Positions 22,428 through 33,370 of a DNA stretch of 40,036 nt are shown piece after piece. The translations under genes and the position numbers were made by a program. The stretch spans positions 1 through 40,036 of the forward strand of contig JAQFWX010000202.1 in assembly GCA_027605045.1 (NCBI GenBank), given 5' to 3'. Source of the stretch: Phallus indusiatus. Taxonomy: Eukaryota; Basidiomycota; Agaricomycetes; Phallales; Phallaceae. The notes beneath the pieces are model-generated. The model was not told the origin of the DNA. It saw nothing but the letters and a program-made list of their open reading frames with translations, and did no database searches. Position 1 is the first letter of the stretch. The number at the start of each line of letters is the position of its first letter.

Positions 22428-23585
22428 TCAAATCATGATGACAAACCGGGCATCTTTTACCATATTAATGCGGAACCCTAGAGCGTGTTGGGTTTTTGGC
22501 ATTTCTCCCTGAACAGGAAGATCTAATGTTTCTACGAAGCTCGTGTATAGGCGAACTAATCTTGACCCATATTTGAATGCCTTTCTTTTGTCGAAACGCG
22601 AAATGTCCAAAAGAATGGAAATATCGCTTGCTTCGTGGTTAAGATAAAAAGGTTTCACGACACATAGGATAACCTTCCATCGTTCGATGTCGCCATCATA
22701 ACTTTGGATGTACAAACCCCAGACCCGACCTGCAGAAGATTACTAAGACTTATGGATTGATCACGGGTAATACTGGGAAAATTCAGATACCCTTTACCAC
22801 AAATTCTGTACCAATGGCAAGGCCCGATCGCAATCTTTGTGCCATGTCAGGGACAAACCACTTCAGCTTAAACCCAGACGAAGTGGAAGTCACCATTGTG
22901 GTTTCCACAAAACCAGAAGGCTGCCTGAGGTTACGTCCCAATTCCATTAACCTCGTATGAATCGTGGTCTGAAGCTCTCTCAAGCTCGCCGTGCGAATAC
23001 GGTTGAAGAAGTTATTATAACCCGTGGCGCCGCAGGCTAAGTACATGTCGTCTCGGATGGCTGTAGTCAAAGGAAGCTCGTCCAAAAATAATTGGAGTAG
23101 CTGGTGTCGCGAGCCAACCCGAGACGGGTCGTCTGATAATGAATGGAGAATTATCCACGCTGGCAAAGACTTGTCTTCAAATTTAAAGTCATAGAACTGA
23201 ATGAGCGGATCGACAGGAAAATTTGTTCGCTTCCGGGCATAATCGACGCAGTCACGGACTGCCCCTACAATGCATGGCGTTATTCTTTGAGCATACGAAG
23301 CAAGCCAAATGCGCAAGATCTGTAGTAAAATGGTTCGGTTGCCATCACAAAACTTGAATAATCCGCCACGATACTAACTAGAGCAGTTATTTCCGTTTTA
23401 AAAAGTTCTACCGACTTGGCATCTTCGAGTTGTGTTCCAAAATGATGGAAAAAAATGTCAAATTCGTTGAGTGCGCACAGCGCACATGATGCAGCAGAGT
23501 CGGTCATTATAGATTTTTCCCTTCCGGTTAACGATGTCGAAGGGGTTAGGCTCAATTGGCGAGATATTGCGGTGAAGATGTCCAT
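22428..23585 (-). CDS. hypothetical protein (three exons, 345 aa)
   Basis: I do not recognise this protein. Exons (minus) 23379-23585, 22791-23319 and 22428-22729 join in phase to 345 codons: donor GTTAGT with acceptor TACTACAG, and donor GTATCT with acceptor CTGCAG. The start is the ATG at 23585 (MDIFTAISRQLSLTP). The sequence is mixed alpha/beta in look, without signal peptide, membrane helix or low-complexity region. Notable segments are ILRIWLASYAQRITPCIVGA, QFYDFKFEDKSLPAWIILHS, GLYIQSYDGDIERWKVILC, DISILLDISRFDKRKAF and FVETLDLPVQGEMP. The good phase agreement over more than 1 kb supports a real gene. If the first intron is wrong, exon 1 would read to a stop at 23280. Confidence 0.6.
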
Positions 23586-24220
23586 GACGCTAGTTGACTA
23601 CAACGATCAAGTTCAGCTTGGGCCCTGAGTAGTATTTACTAGAAAATGTTTATTATAGGATCGATGTAAGATGAGGTAATCTGAAAAGGAGGCGGGTAAA
23701 TCGTTGATCATAAGTGGTTCATTACATACGGCAGATATAAAACACTTACGGATCTATTTTCCCTCAAAACACGTCAGTAATTGTTTTATGGACAAACAAG
23801 AAATTTTCAAGTACCTAAGTTCCCGGCTGTGTACTGCCATTCGAGTCCAAACTAGAATAGGTCAAAAGTAATGAATCTTTGTGCCGTTTATATCACATTT
23901 AACCAACTTGACGTATCCAAATCGACGTCATGTGGGCGTTCAAAATGATAACAACAATGATTCTCACCTCTCTTGAGCCTTTGTCATTCAAAGATACTCG
24001 TAGATTTGGTTAACTTCGTGACCGTTCTTTGAGTTTACACTACTTTACATCAATATGCTTCGTCCCCAGATGATATTTTTCGGCAGTGAAATGACACCCG
24101 AATTGACTCGAGGTACTGTGGTTGAATTCGGTTTCCATACCCCGAGCCATCCGAGTCTAAGAGGTCTCGGAGCCATGATACCTAAAACCTTAGTAGCGGG
24201 TAATTAGTAGTAATTACGGA
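23586..24220. other. intergenic, no gene seen
   Basis: This lies between the hypothetical gene start and the first direct repeat. No coding exon, RNA gene or repeat was recognised. Confidence 0.45.
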
Positions 24221-24634
24221 CCAGTTGACAACGTCAGTACGATGTTGTATATCTTCGATCTCCGGGATATTATCGATTGAGTTTGACTCATTGCAACAAG
24301 TGAATTCACAGCTACAGGTTAGTCTTTGGTGCGACCATTCTTGCCGTGTCAATGGTCGTCTTTTTTAAAAGATTCCAGGGTCGAGCCTTTCGTGTTCTGT
24401 ACGATGATGGCAGCTTGGAGAAAAAAAGAGTCTGATTGTCGATGATCTAGTTTCAATCCCATTGCACGCTAAATGATACACTCACAAATTCATAAAGAAG
24501 ACCTGAGGTGTTTATTCCAATTGGCTTGGAGCCGACTCAAAGTCACAGCTTGTCACACTTGCCTCCACTTTCTCGCCGCTCGGCTCTCATTCAAATTTCA
24601 GACTTCGCATTTACGGACGGCTCATCGTGGCATG
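24221..24634 (+). repeat. direct repeat, copy A (about 414 bp)
   Basis: Begins CCAGTTGACAACGTC and ends CTCATCGTGGCATG. It matches copy B at 26168-26578 almost base for base, with scattered substitutions and small indels (for example an extra CGCCGCTCGGCTCT near 24574). The homology stops sharply at both ends. The interval between the copies is about 1.5 kb. Confidence 0.9.
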
Positions 24635-25445
24635 GTTGGAATATGAGTTACTCCTGTATATAAGTAGCTAGTCACAGCGCTTATAGAGCTACACCTTTGT
24701 GTCCGCTACTTTATCGTCCTGGGATTCCAACAACCAAAACCTTTTAAAACCCGCAAAATGTACTGTACGATCTTTCCTTGTCTTCCTACCACAGTGCAGG
24801 ATGAATGTCCATTGTCACTCTGACGAACCAATTCTACCCTTGTCTCTGGCCAATGCCGACCTCCCACTACTCACAATATTACGCATCTCAGCCATGGCTT
24901 CTATACCGAGATATCTTCTCAGAAACACATGGAAACACAAAGTCATACAAAAGCTGAAAAAATGGATGCCATGCATTAAGAGGCGCGATGATAGTGAAGA
25001 TCCAAACTCGTAAGCCTTTAACATAACCTGCATTAGACTTATACTGATTCTTAAACTATCTAGTGGAAGCGCATAGATGTATGTATTCATCTATGCTATT
25101 GAAGGCTACTGATTTTTTCAGTCTTATGGCCGCATATATCCGTTGTCGATCATACCGCTAATAACTTTCAGATCTGACACTGCTTAAGGTCGTTTTTCCT
25201 TCTCGTAAGACTTGCTTCACCATTTCAAAACTTCCATTGTCAGTTCAACGGATTCTTTCAGGCTCGGTTGAAGACTGTATAACGCTCGCTTGTAACGATG
25301 CCATGTAATTCTTACGGACTGACTGCTGTATTAACCCTTATCTGGTGTGAAATGTTTAATCAATGTGCCGGTGAACACCCTTCGATATGCAGGAGTGCAA
25401 TCTATTCAAGTTAGCTCTACCCCAGCCCCTTGCTACCTGAGGCTA
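24635..25445. other. interior of the repeat pair, no gene seen
   Basis: A plus-strand frame of 104 codons (24699-25013, opening MSATLSSWDSNNQ) and a minus frame of 91 codons overlap here. Neither resembles a known family. This DNA separates copy A from the duplicated HEN1/VMA9 segment. Confidence 0.35.
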
Positions 25446-26043
25446 CCTGAGTCAGAACAAGCACGTTTTGCGCCGACGTTAATAGAGCCCAGAGACTCGG
25501 ACAAAACTATCGCTTATAATGATAATGACGATGATGATGAAAAGATGATGAAGAGAGCCGTGGATCAAATGGCACGTATACCGGTCTTCAGAGAAAAAGT
25601 ATGGCTTGGAGTAGGGTTGACGACGATGACGGATGATCCACTCGGGGGAGGTGCCTTGAGGTGGGGCGAGGAATAGTCTGGTCTTCCCATGTATTCATAT
25701 CCGACTAACTCTAAGTAAAAATTGAGATTGTTCGCGTCATACGAATGAATGTGTCAAGTTATTTAATGAGTAGTAGAAGTAACGATGTCCGTGGAAGTTA
25801 CGACTACAATTAATGCGGATACACCTGCTCTTGACAGGAATGAGATTAGAAAACAACAGAAGCCTTGCTTTACCTTGTTTCATCTCACCGCTTCTCATTC
25901 CTCATTCTCAATTTTCAAAGCAATTAAATCCTCGCCAACTTTCGGGGGTATATATGCCAGTTCAAAATAAGAGTCCGGAAAAAGTCCACGTGAAATAACA
26001 GCATAATTGTAAGAGGATTTACACCATATTCACTGCCCATAAT
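25446..26043. repeat. HEN1/VMA9 junction, copy 2 (diverged)
   Basis: A direct copy of 12736-13299 in the same orientation. On the plus strand it keeps the last HEN1 exon: PTLIEPRDSD matches HEN1 exactly, and the frame then runs through the place where HEN1 stops (DDDDEKMMKRAVDQMARI) to about 25676. On the minus strand it keeps sequence like the VMA9 tail but without an open family-like frame. It lies inside the interval bounded by the two 410-bp repeats, so the two duplications are nested. No upstream methyltransferase domain is present, so it is a gene fragment. Confidence 0.78.
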
Positions 26044-26167
26044 TCCCTGCACCACCAGGGCTCTACCAATGTTAACCTGGTGGTGAACTGAAACCAAATC
26101 TAAGTTTGAAGTCTGCCCAGTACCGACATGTCGTACAATTGGGTTACGGAGCCATATTTGCCAGTAA

Positions 26168-26578
26168 CCAGTTGACAAACGTCGGTACGATGTTGTATAT
26201 CTTCGATCTCCGGGATATTATCGATTGAGCTTGACTCATTGCAACAAGTGAATTCACAGCTACAGATTAGTCTTTGGTACGACCATTCTTGCCGTGTCAA
26301 AGGTCGTCTTTTTAAAAGATTCCGGGGTCGGGCCTTTCGTGTTCTGTACGATGATGGCAGCTTGGAGAAAAAAAGTCTGATTGTCGATGATCTAGTTTCA
26401 ATGCCATTGCACATTTTTAATACTAAATGATACACTCACAAATTCATAAAGAAGACCTGAGGTGTTTATTCCAATTGGCTTGAAGCCGACTCACTCAAAG
26501 TCACAGCTTGTCACACTTGCCTCCACTTTCTCATTCAAATTTCAGACTTCGCATTTACGGACGGCTCATCGTGGCATG
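26168..26578 (+). repeat. direct repeat, copy B (about 411 bp)
   Basis: Partner of 24221-24634. Copy B keeps an open plus frame across 26239-26430, including RVLYDDGSLEKKSLIVDDLV, and a 111-codon open minus frame across 26100-26435. In copy A both are broken by small indels. The unit might derive from a coding exon, but I recognise no family. Confidence 0.88.
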
Positions 26579-27187
26579 CCCATCTCGCGAGCTGCTAGTA
26601 CCGCCAAGGTATCGGAGGTGTCATTGACTGACAACCGTGGTGATGCCATGAAGTCGCTTGCGTCTCCCCCCCGTTGCAACGTATCTCACTAATTTTCAAT
26701 GATGATTCCATATTCAATGGAGAAGCCTTCGAAGCACACAGCTTATGTAGCAATGGCATCACGTCAATATACACGCATCATTTGTAAGTACTGCGGCGAC
26801 AGCTCAAATGGCACATGTTAATTTTTGTGAAAGCCTATAACAGTCTCTAGCACCTATAGCGGTACTTCGGCAATGTGGATCAATACCGCATTAGCGTATC
26901 TTTTCCCAAAAAAAGTACAAGGCTGTGAGTATGACTACAGATGACTACTAACTAAGCATGCCAATATTTTACTTACGTACCGACATGCAGAGCCACGATC
27001 CGAGTTTGCTTCCGTTCAATCAAATGCCCCTCCTAATCCAGGTCGCGCTCTTCAACTCCTAAAATGATCTATTGAACCTTTGACGCCCCTTAAACTTCAA
27101 AATACATATATCCCTTATTAAATAGGCTACTCAACTGCGGACCAAGCTGCTCTCTTTGTCTCCCAATAACAACAACAACAACAAAGA
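26579..27187. other. intergenic, CAA-rich leader at its end
   Basis: No gene was recognised. The last 20 bases before the ATG at 27188 are an AACAACAACAACAACAAAG tract, a typical unstructured, A-rich 5' leader of a fungal gene. Confidence 0.45.
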
Positions 27188-28613
27188 ATGGTAATGCCTT
27201 TCTTTACGTCTTCCTTTCTTACATTCTTCCTTTATTTCCGTCCTCGTTTCTGACCATTATCCAGCTCACCCTGACTATGACTTCAGTACCAGCGAGGCTT
27301 TTCAAACCCTTGCCCACCATAAAAGAAGACCAATCATTTCGCCCATCGCCCAGGAAGCGCAGACTCAACCTGCCTGCAATGGTCAACTCCCAAAGGGCTC
27401 GCGCTCGTCTCGGGACTGCGAAACACCTCGTATTGGATGCCTTTGCTGAGCTGATTATGTATATGATCGCTCCTGGTTATTGCAAAGGGAACGAATCGCA
27501 AAAGGATGGAGGAGCATTCGAACGAGTGGCTACTGCTTTCCGAATCAGTCCTTCTGGAAATCGTGTCCATCTCGTCATTGCGGCAAACGGCATCGCCAAA
27601 AACCATGTCCAGTCATTCCATCGCATATGGCGTATTCTCCGAGCCATCTTGTCCAAATGCTAAAGCCCTGGAGAGTACTATCGAGGAGCATTACCCCCGA
27701 ATCGTCCGAGAAGTCTACACCATGTGCTACGACGTCACTTTTAAGCAAATATTTGAACAGTGGGGAGAACGAGTTCTACTCCATCCGGATACAAAGAGAC
27801 CCAGCTCACTCGGTCGTCAATCCACCATGGACAAGCTAGCCAAAATCTTCACCTGCATAGAGCAATGCCAGCACTTTTTCAAATCGCAAAGCACAGGCAG
27901 CCGTTTGGAAGACATAACGGAGGATCGCTGGAAAGGGTTTGCATTGTGGATGAACGAGCTTACATCGCTGTCAAGCGAAGTGTGTTCAGTCAAGTCCTTT
28001 TGTGAACTATGGGCTGAACTATGCGACTACCACTGTAAGCTAGCTTGTTCGCCTGTTCGTTCCTCGTAACTGTTACGTTCCTAAGCTCATCGCATTTCGT
28101 CTTTTGTTGTTACCCTCCGCAGCTCCACCTCCTATACGCCAAGCGATCGAGAATCTAACAGCATTACATCGGGCCATCAATTTGATTTTCTACTTCGCAA
28201 TGCTCCTCTCAGAAGGTTTTTGCATCAGATCTTGATATTATCCTTGTCCCATTGGATCGTCCTTCATGGCGCCCAAGTCCAAGTCCAATCTCTTTGGACA
28301 AAAAGGTCCTGATGCCACTGTTGTCAGCGATAGTGATAGCAACAGCACCTCGCGCCTGGCATCTCACTGTTCCAAGCCTACATCGAAATCCAAATTCAAA
28401 GCCTCCCATGCACATGCACCTCGTGCTTTAATCGAATATCTTGAGTACGACCGTATTTACGCGTCTGCGCCTCCCGCTTTGAGTTACATCGGTCTGTCCC
28501 ACCCTTGTTGCAGTGAGTGCGAAGAGTGGATTTCCGTGATTTTACCACGCTGTTTCGTAGATATGGATCCTTCTGTGATGTGCGGACACTATACTATACG
28601 GACAGCGCTCTGA
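27188..28613 (+). CDS. putative deaminase-like (OTT_1508 type) protein, frame-broken
   Basis: Best model: an ATG-only first exon (27188-27190, donor GTAATG), exon 2 from 27266, a frame break near 27660, an intron at about 28034-28123, and a further break near 28210. The N-terminal half (AKHLVLDAFAELI, VHLVIAANG, HRIWRILRAI) and middle (MCYDVTFKQIFEQW, DKLAKIFTCIEQCQHFF) resemble the helical region of fungal proteins that end in an OTT_1508-type nucleic-acid deaminase domain. The C-terminal part has RALIEYLEYDRI and YIGLSHPCCSECEEWI, like the family's second motif with its Cys pair. The first motif, normally HAE, here reads HAP, so the catalytic Glu is missing or displaced by an indel. An active enzyme is doubtful. 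The family call rests on motif memory only. Confidence 0.45.
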
Positions 28614-28896
28614 AAAGTTTTGAGTTTAGATTAGTTTTTTTATAATTATCCGTGTTATAATCGTTAGTGTAGTGCCTTATGTATACATAGTACATATGTA
28701 ATTGTTGTAATGATCAATCGGATTCCGATACCGGCAATTTAAAGTCAGCGAAACCCGGGTATGAATTCAAAAATGTTCCACGACCAGGATCAAACTGAGA
28801 GTTGACACTAGTTGACTTCTTTCTTTCACCACGATACTGTTCAGCAAAGCGTTCAGGTTCTCGTTCCGAAACCCCTGGCAAAGTCATTACTCAACT

Positions 28897-30325
28897 ATGC
28901 CAGTTCAGCCTATCTATTACGGATGTACGACTGCATACTGTCATCATAGCTTGACTCTGCAGCTGTACTAACTTATGATTTTGATTTTTGGTTTCAGATG
29001 ATGGGTCGCCATTCGCAGCTAAATTGGAAACTATGCTGCTGCTTAAAAATCTTAAATCTAGACGTGTGCGTGTGCTATATTCCTCTACATCAAACTATAA
29101 ACATCTGACACGTCTCTACGATTCTTTCAATAGGTTGATGTAAGTTTGACTCGAGAAGCACAAGCTACATCACATTCAAAAGGCTATTTTACTAGGTCCC
29201 GCTATATCCTCCACGACCGCAACTGCTCAATCTCCTCGGCGTACCATACAGACGTGTTCCAGTTCTAGCACTAGGACGGGATCTGTATGTCGATACATCA
29301 CTACTCGTGAATGTTTTGGAACGACGATTCCCCGAAGATACTTTATTCCCTGCACGCAAAGATGGTGGTTCTCCCGGTACAGGTTTACAAAAAGCTTTTA
29401 TTCAGTATTATGTGGACCGCGGGTTGTTCCATCTCGGGTTTAAGGTTATGCCGTGGAAGAAGACTCCAAAGGCTTTACAAGAGGATAGAGTTAAAGTAAT
29501 GTTCATATGACGCGCATGTTATTATTCTGCTTATGGAGATATTTCAAGGTTATAGGTCGTCCCGTCGATTTCGACGAGTTGGAAGCTCAGGTTGAAATTA
29601 GTCATAGTGAACTTTCTTCCCATCTGGTAAGGGAAAACTATTTTTCAGGACATTGTAGTAGTTCAATGAATTTATATCAACCTACAGGAACTTATGAATG
29701 AGCAATTATCAGACGGCAGGGAGTGGATTTTGGAAACTGTAGCACCTAGTTTTACAGACGTGGGAATGCACTTCCCCCTAACCTGGGTGCGATCATTCCG
29801 AAAAACTCGACCCGTGTTCGATTCAGCACAATTCCCATATGTCGTATCTGTAAGTCTCTGAAACCTTTCTATGCCTACCTTTATGTCTCACACTTGATTA
29901 TTTCAAATTCAGTGGCTTGATCGTCTCGACAATATCTTAAAATCCAAACGATCTGCGTCGCTTTTATCAAAGATTTCAGCTGAAGACGCTGCCAAAGAGA
30001 TTTTATCCTCCAGTTACGAGGATTTGACTTGTGTTGGATTTGACGATGTCGAAGCGAAGAGATTAGGTCTTACGCGTGGAATGGAAATTGCTATTTATCC
30101 TGATGATACCGGTATGTTTCTTTTTTTGTGGGGTTCTCGGCATTTCACTTAGTATTAACGAAACAATCAGGATCGGACGTCGATACGCAGGGAAAACTCA
30201 TTGCTTTGAGCAAGACAGAGATTGTCATTGAAGTTAACTCTGGGGATGAGGCAAAGGCCGTTCGAGTTCATTTCCCAAGGCTGGGTTATGGAATCAAATC
30301 TGTGGGCGGTGGTGCGAAATTATGA
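28897..30325 (+). CDS. glutathione S-transferase-like protein (eight exons, 331 aa)
   Basis: Exons 28897-28924, 28998-29065, 29134-29139, 29196-29495, 29549-29626, 29688-29849, 29913-30111 and 30171-30325 give 331 codons without a break. The thioredoxin-fold GST N-terminal domain is clear: IYYGYDGSPFAAKLETMLLL, then the micro-exon encoding Val-Asp, then VPYRRVPVLALGRDLYVDTS with the cis-Pro, and ERRFPEDTLFP. The C-terminal half (QLSDGREWILETVAPSFTDV; ITGRP-like IGRPVDFDELEA; a beta-rich end from GKLIALSKTEIVIEV) matches the DUF7962-type C-terminal domain found in basidiomycete GST-like proteins. No signal peptide. A cytosolic detoxification role is inferred only from the fold. The intact frame contrasts with the frame-broken deaminase-like gene just upstream. 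Confidence 0.88.
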
Positions 30326-31112
30326 GAATTGAAATTATATCTGCTTTGTCCTGTATACGTAAATTTTTTTTTTCTTCCAGCTGACAATTCAACACTCGAT
30401 TGTGCAAAAGCTAATTACGTGTGCTAATACGCGAACACTCGGCATTTGATTTTGGCAAATACTCAGAATCTTTCTACTCTTCCCTTTCTCTCCTTGATTT
30501 CTTTCCACCCCTCCACTGCTATTTCCGCTCGCACTTTTAATCTCTTTTTTGTTCAGTCTCCAAATCTAGCGCATATAACCCTTCCCATACAAGAATAACG
30601 ATGCCTATCAAACGCGGATACTGAAAGCACATCATCACTTATAACTTCCGAGTCGTCATTGACTAATTTGGGATGTTGTTCGACAGATCTGGAAGTCTTT
30701 GAATACTAGACGTCTTGATTCGTATTCGTCAGTAAGTGTAAAGCCTTGGCGATCGGTCATGGTCTTGCGTGAATGCCCGTATTAGTACTTCTAGTGAATG
30801 TTTGAACTAGTTGATCCGGGACTGGACAACACATAGTACCCACAGTACCAATTAATATCTATTCCGTCTCGTTCAGGTGCTTATCTTCTATCTGGTTGTT
30901 TCAGAAGTATCTGAACGTGATTGTCTTTGCCTGACGTTGAAGGAAAAGCTCTCATGACTGATAGCATCTTATCTTATCTCACTTTCGTACTTAACTTTCA
31001 AAGTCGAATATATTTAGAAAGGCATACATAATAGAGAACGTCAGGTAATATACTAGACATACAGGGTTGAATACGTTGATAATAAGTTTAAAGAGGGTAT
31101 CACAGTGCCAGT
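30326..31112. other. intergenic between convergent genes
   Basis: 3' flank of the GST-like gene (plus) and of the small Cys-rich gene (minus). A T-rich and CT-rich stretch lies at about 30470-30560, followed by an isolated ATG (30601) that opens only seven codons. No gene was recognised. Confidence 0.4.
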
Positions 31113-31531
31113 TTAATCTTTGCACTTGTAAAACGCGTCGCAAGGGAAGCAGATGACAACTACGATGGCTGTTCATTAGCAGCAGTGAGTATTGTGTGAT
31201 TGAGTATTACTGTGAAAAAGAAAGAACGTACTGTCACAGAAGCCCTACGTCTTGTAAACAAATTGTTCATAAGCGCATGACAGGAAAAACGCATACCTCG
31301 CATGATTTGTAACCCGGGCATGAACTCACGCATGAAGTGCAATATTCCTAGATATCAGAAATTTGAGTAATTTGGAGATGATGTAGTACCTGCTGGGAAC
31401 AGAAAAAGTATGTACGTACATGACAGCTTGATTCACTTTCTTCCTCCCCTCAAACGCGCAGCAGGACCCGAGATTGGAGATGGGTATGAGGCGGACTTCA
31501 TACTCGGGATCGAAGTGGTTTGTGTGGTCAT
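31113..31531 (-). CDS. possible small cysteine-rich protein
   Basis: Pieces on the minus strand fit a short cysteine-rich protein. The ATG at 31529-31531 opens MTTQTTSIPSMKSASYPSP, continuing ISGPAARLRGG. A 51-nt exon at 31297-31347 reads EYCTSCVSSCPGYKSCE between good splice signals. A last segment reads VVICFPCDAFYKCKD before TAA at 31113-31115, with a possible tiny exon GFCD near 31235 in between. This resembles small basidiomycete proteins with a Ser/Pro N-terminus, a GPAARLRGG block and a Cys-rich C-terminus, of unknown function. The first join is out of phase as written, so an indel or another donor is needed. Confidence 0.42.
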
Positions 31532-32191
31532 TGATACTGACTATAAGAAATAGGAAATTCTGTTACAAAAGGCTGTCAACTATATCGAAGACTCAATAAA
31601 TTGTGGACCCATTTACGGACCCTCAGAGTGTTGATAGCTGAAATGAAAGTTGAGAGAGACAAACAAATGCTCAAGTGCCGAAACCAATTCAAATGAGCAG
31701 GCTCTTTTATAGATATAATTAGGGGTAGCATAGGAGAAGGAGTTCCGAATAATGCGCTCATTGTGTGTAAAAATATTGACTTGTCGCCGTAGTATGGCCA
31801 GGTCCGTGGTAGAAGGGAGAAACAGCCACGGGCAAGTTCACCTTATTTGTCTTGGGTACCACTCAGATAAGGCCTTTGTATGAGCAAAATCGACATTGTT
31901 TTGTTCAACTCATTGCTGTGCAAGAAAGAGATATCAGTCCGTAAAAGGAATGTAGGAAAGGGTTACGGCCCTCACAAGGCCTTGCTCTGTTTACTGGCCG
32001 ACTCAGCTGACCAAATTTGTGATGGCTTAAGAATGACATGAATGGAGGAGCGGGGTTACCTACAATAACGTACGATTTTATATTTTTAAGAGATGCTACC
32101 CGGCTTGAGAAAATACAATAAATGGATCTGATTAGTTGACCAACATCGGTGTATCGCTTGGATAACTCTCGGGGAGCTAAACATTAGTGCG
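31532..32191. other. intergenic, no gene seen
   Basis: Between the start of the Cys-rich candidate and the stop of the HD-domain gene, both on the minus strand. Only short, unrecognised open frames occur. Confidence 0.45.
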
Positions 32192-33124
32192 TTATGCGGA
32201 CAAATTGACCTCTCTCTCTATCGTTCTCAAAAAATGAAGCATCTGGGAGTTTAAAGTTATACAGAGAAAATACGACTTGAATGAGAGAAATTTTACAAAT
32301 TGATGACGTTCCTCGCCCAACTGTTTTCCAACGTCAGTCTTGAGACGGTCCCGGAGTTTGAGTAGCTTATCGTAAAAATGTTGAATAGCAGACGAATTAT
32401 CTGACGGATCGCACAAGGGACTACAAGAATAGGATGTAAGCCAATGTGGTTTATTTCTAGACTCGATTCATCTCATGATATACCGGTTTTTGACAGCACT
32501 AAAGGCTGAACAACGCATGACACCTAAACAATTGAATAGATTGAATCGTGGATTAGAATTTCACGCTCAAAAACTATAGCTGTGAAACCAACCAATAGCC
32601 CCCATAGCATCCAAACGGTCGGCGTCTTGCACACAGTGAAGCTCCAGACAAGTTTGATGCCAGGCCGTTGCCTCCCGTTCGGCGTAGCTCCGACTCGGTG
32701 GACCACGAGACGTTATCTATGATTTTGCAGATCAAGTCAGCTCGTCCATCCGTTTGAAGATTTAGTTCAGCATTTTGTTGAGAAACAGCCTCGAAAAGGG
32801 TGTCAATAGTTCGCGAGTGGATTTGGGTTCGCCAAGAGAGTATTTTTTATCGTTTATGTCGTGAAAAAGGGCACATAGCTCAACCACAAAAACATCAATT
32901 TGGGGAGAGTTTTGGCTTGATCTTAAGCAGTTTGCAATATGGAGGGCTGTCTTTCTAACGCGGTTTACTGAAAGAAAGATTTTCAATATTCTCTTCGAGG
33001 AATTTAAATAATGAAACTTCATACCGTGTAATGCGTCATGCGACACATCGTATTTGCTCATTACTTGCTCCATCATCTCTTGAGCGATATGAATCGCTTT
33101 CCTCTCCGATTTATTTTGAGACAT
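32192..33124 (-). CDS. HD-domain phosphohydrolase, with two apparent frameshifts
   Basis: Start taken as the second in-frame ATG ([12 protein letters not shown]); another ATG lies seven codons upstream at 33145. Exon 1 ends at 33025 and exon 2 begins at 32967. The HD superfamily metal sites are visible: His in [18 protein letters not shown], the HD pair in [15 protein letters not shown], and the late Asp in [20 protein letters not shown] tail exon reads [19 protein letters not shown] and ends EREVNLSA. This is the order of the small YedJ-like HD proteins found in bacteria and fungi; the substrate is unknown. The frame shifts near 32805 (into [19 protein letters not shown]) and near 32675 (into [12 protein letters not shown]), each within family-like sequence. 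It shares a short divergent promoter region with the ZIP transporter. Confidence 0.8.
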
Positions 33125-33370
33125 AATCGCAGATGATAAAATCAAACAATAAGGACATTAATTTGATCACCCGTCAGATTTTTTATATCCCATTGTCACG
33201 GAAGCCACAAAGAGCGTTTGTGCTGACCGGATATTTCCGGACATTTTGAAGCTCCGCGATCACGACCGACCAGGTAGCGCGGTCAAGTTTGTCAACGTTT
33301 CAGAGGTCGTTTCCCTTTCTTTATTTGAAGACAACGAAGAATGGTGTTGAAAAACAAGCTACCCAGGAGT

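Noticed and set aside
22428..23585. Terpene synthase assignment for the hypothetical gene
   Set aside because: Length is similar to trichodiene-synthase-like proteins, but neither a DDxxD/E nor an NSE-type metal motif is visible at the expected places.
24221..26578. A complete LTR retrotransposon bounded by the 410-bp repeats
   Set aside because: The 1.5-kb interior has no reverse transcriptase, protease or integrase, there is no target-site duplication (CCAGT before A, TGCCC-type sequence after B), and no polypurine tract precedes copy B.
27480..27839. A 119-codon plus frame overlapping the deaminase-like gene
   Set aside because: The family-like residues (MCYDVTFKQIFEQW and others) read in another frame over the same bases.
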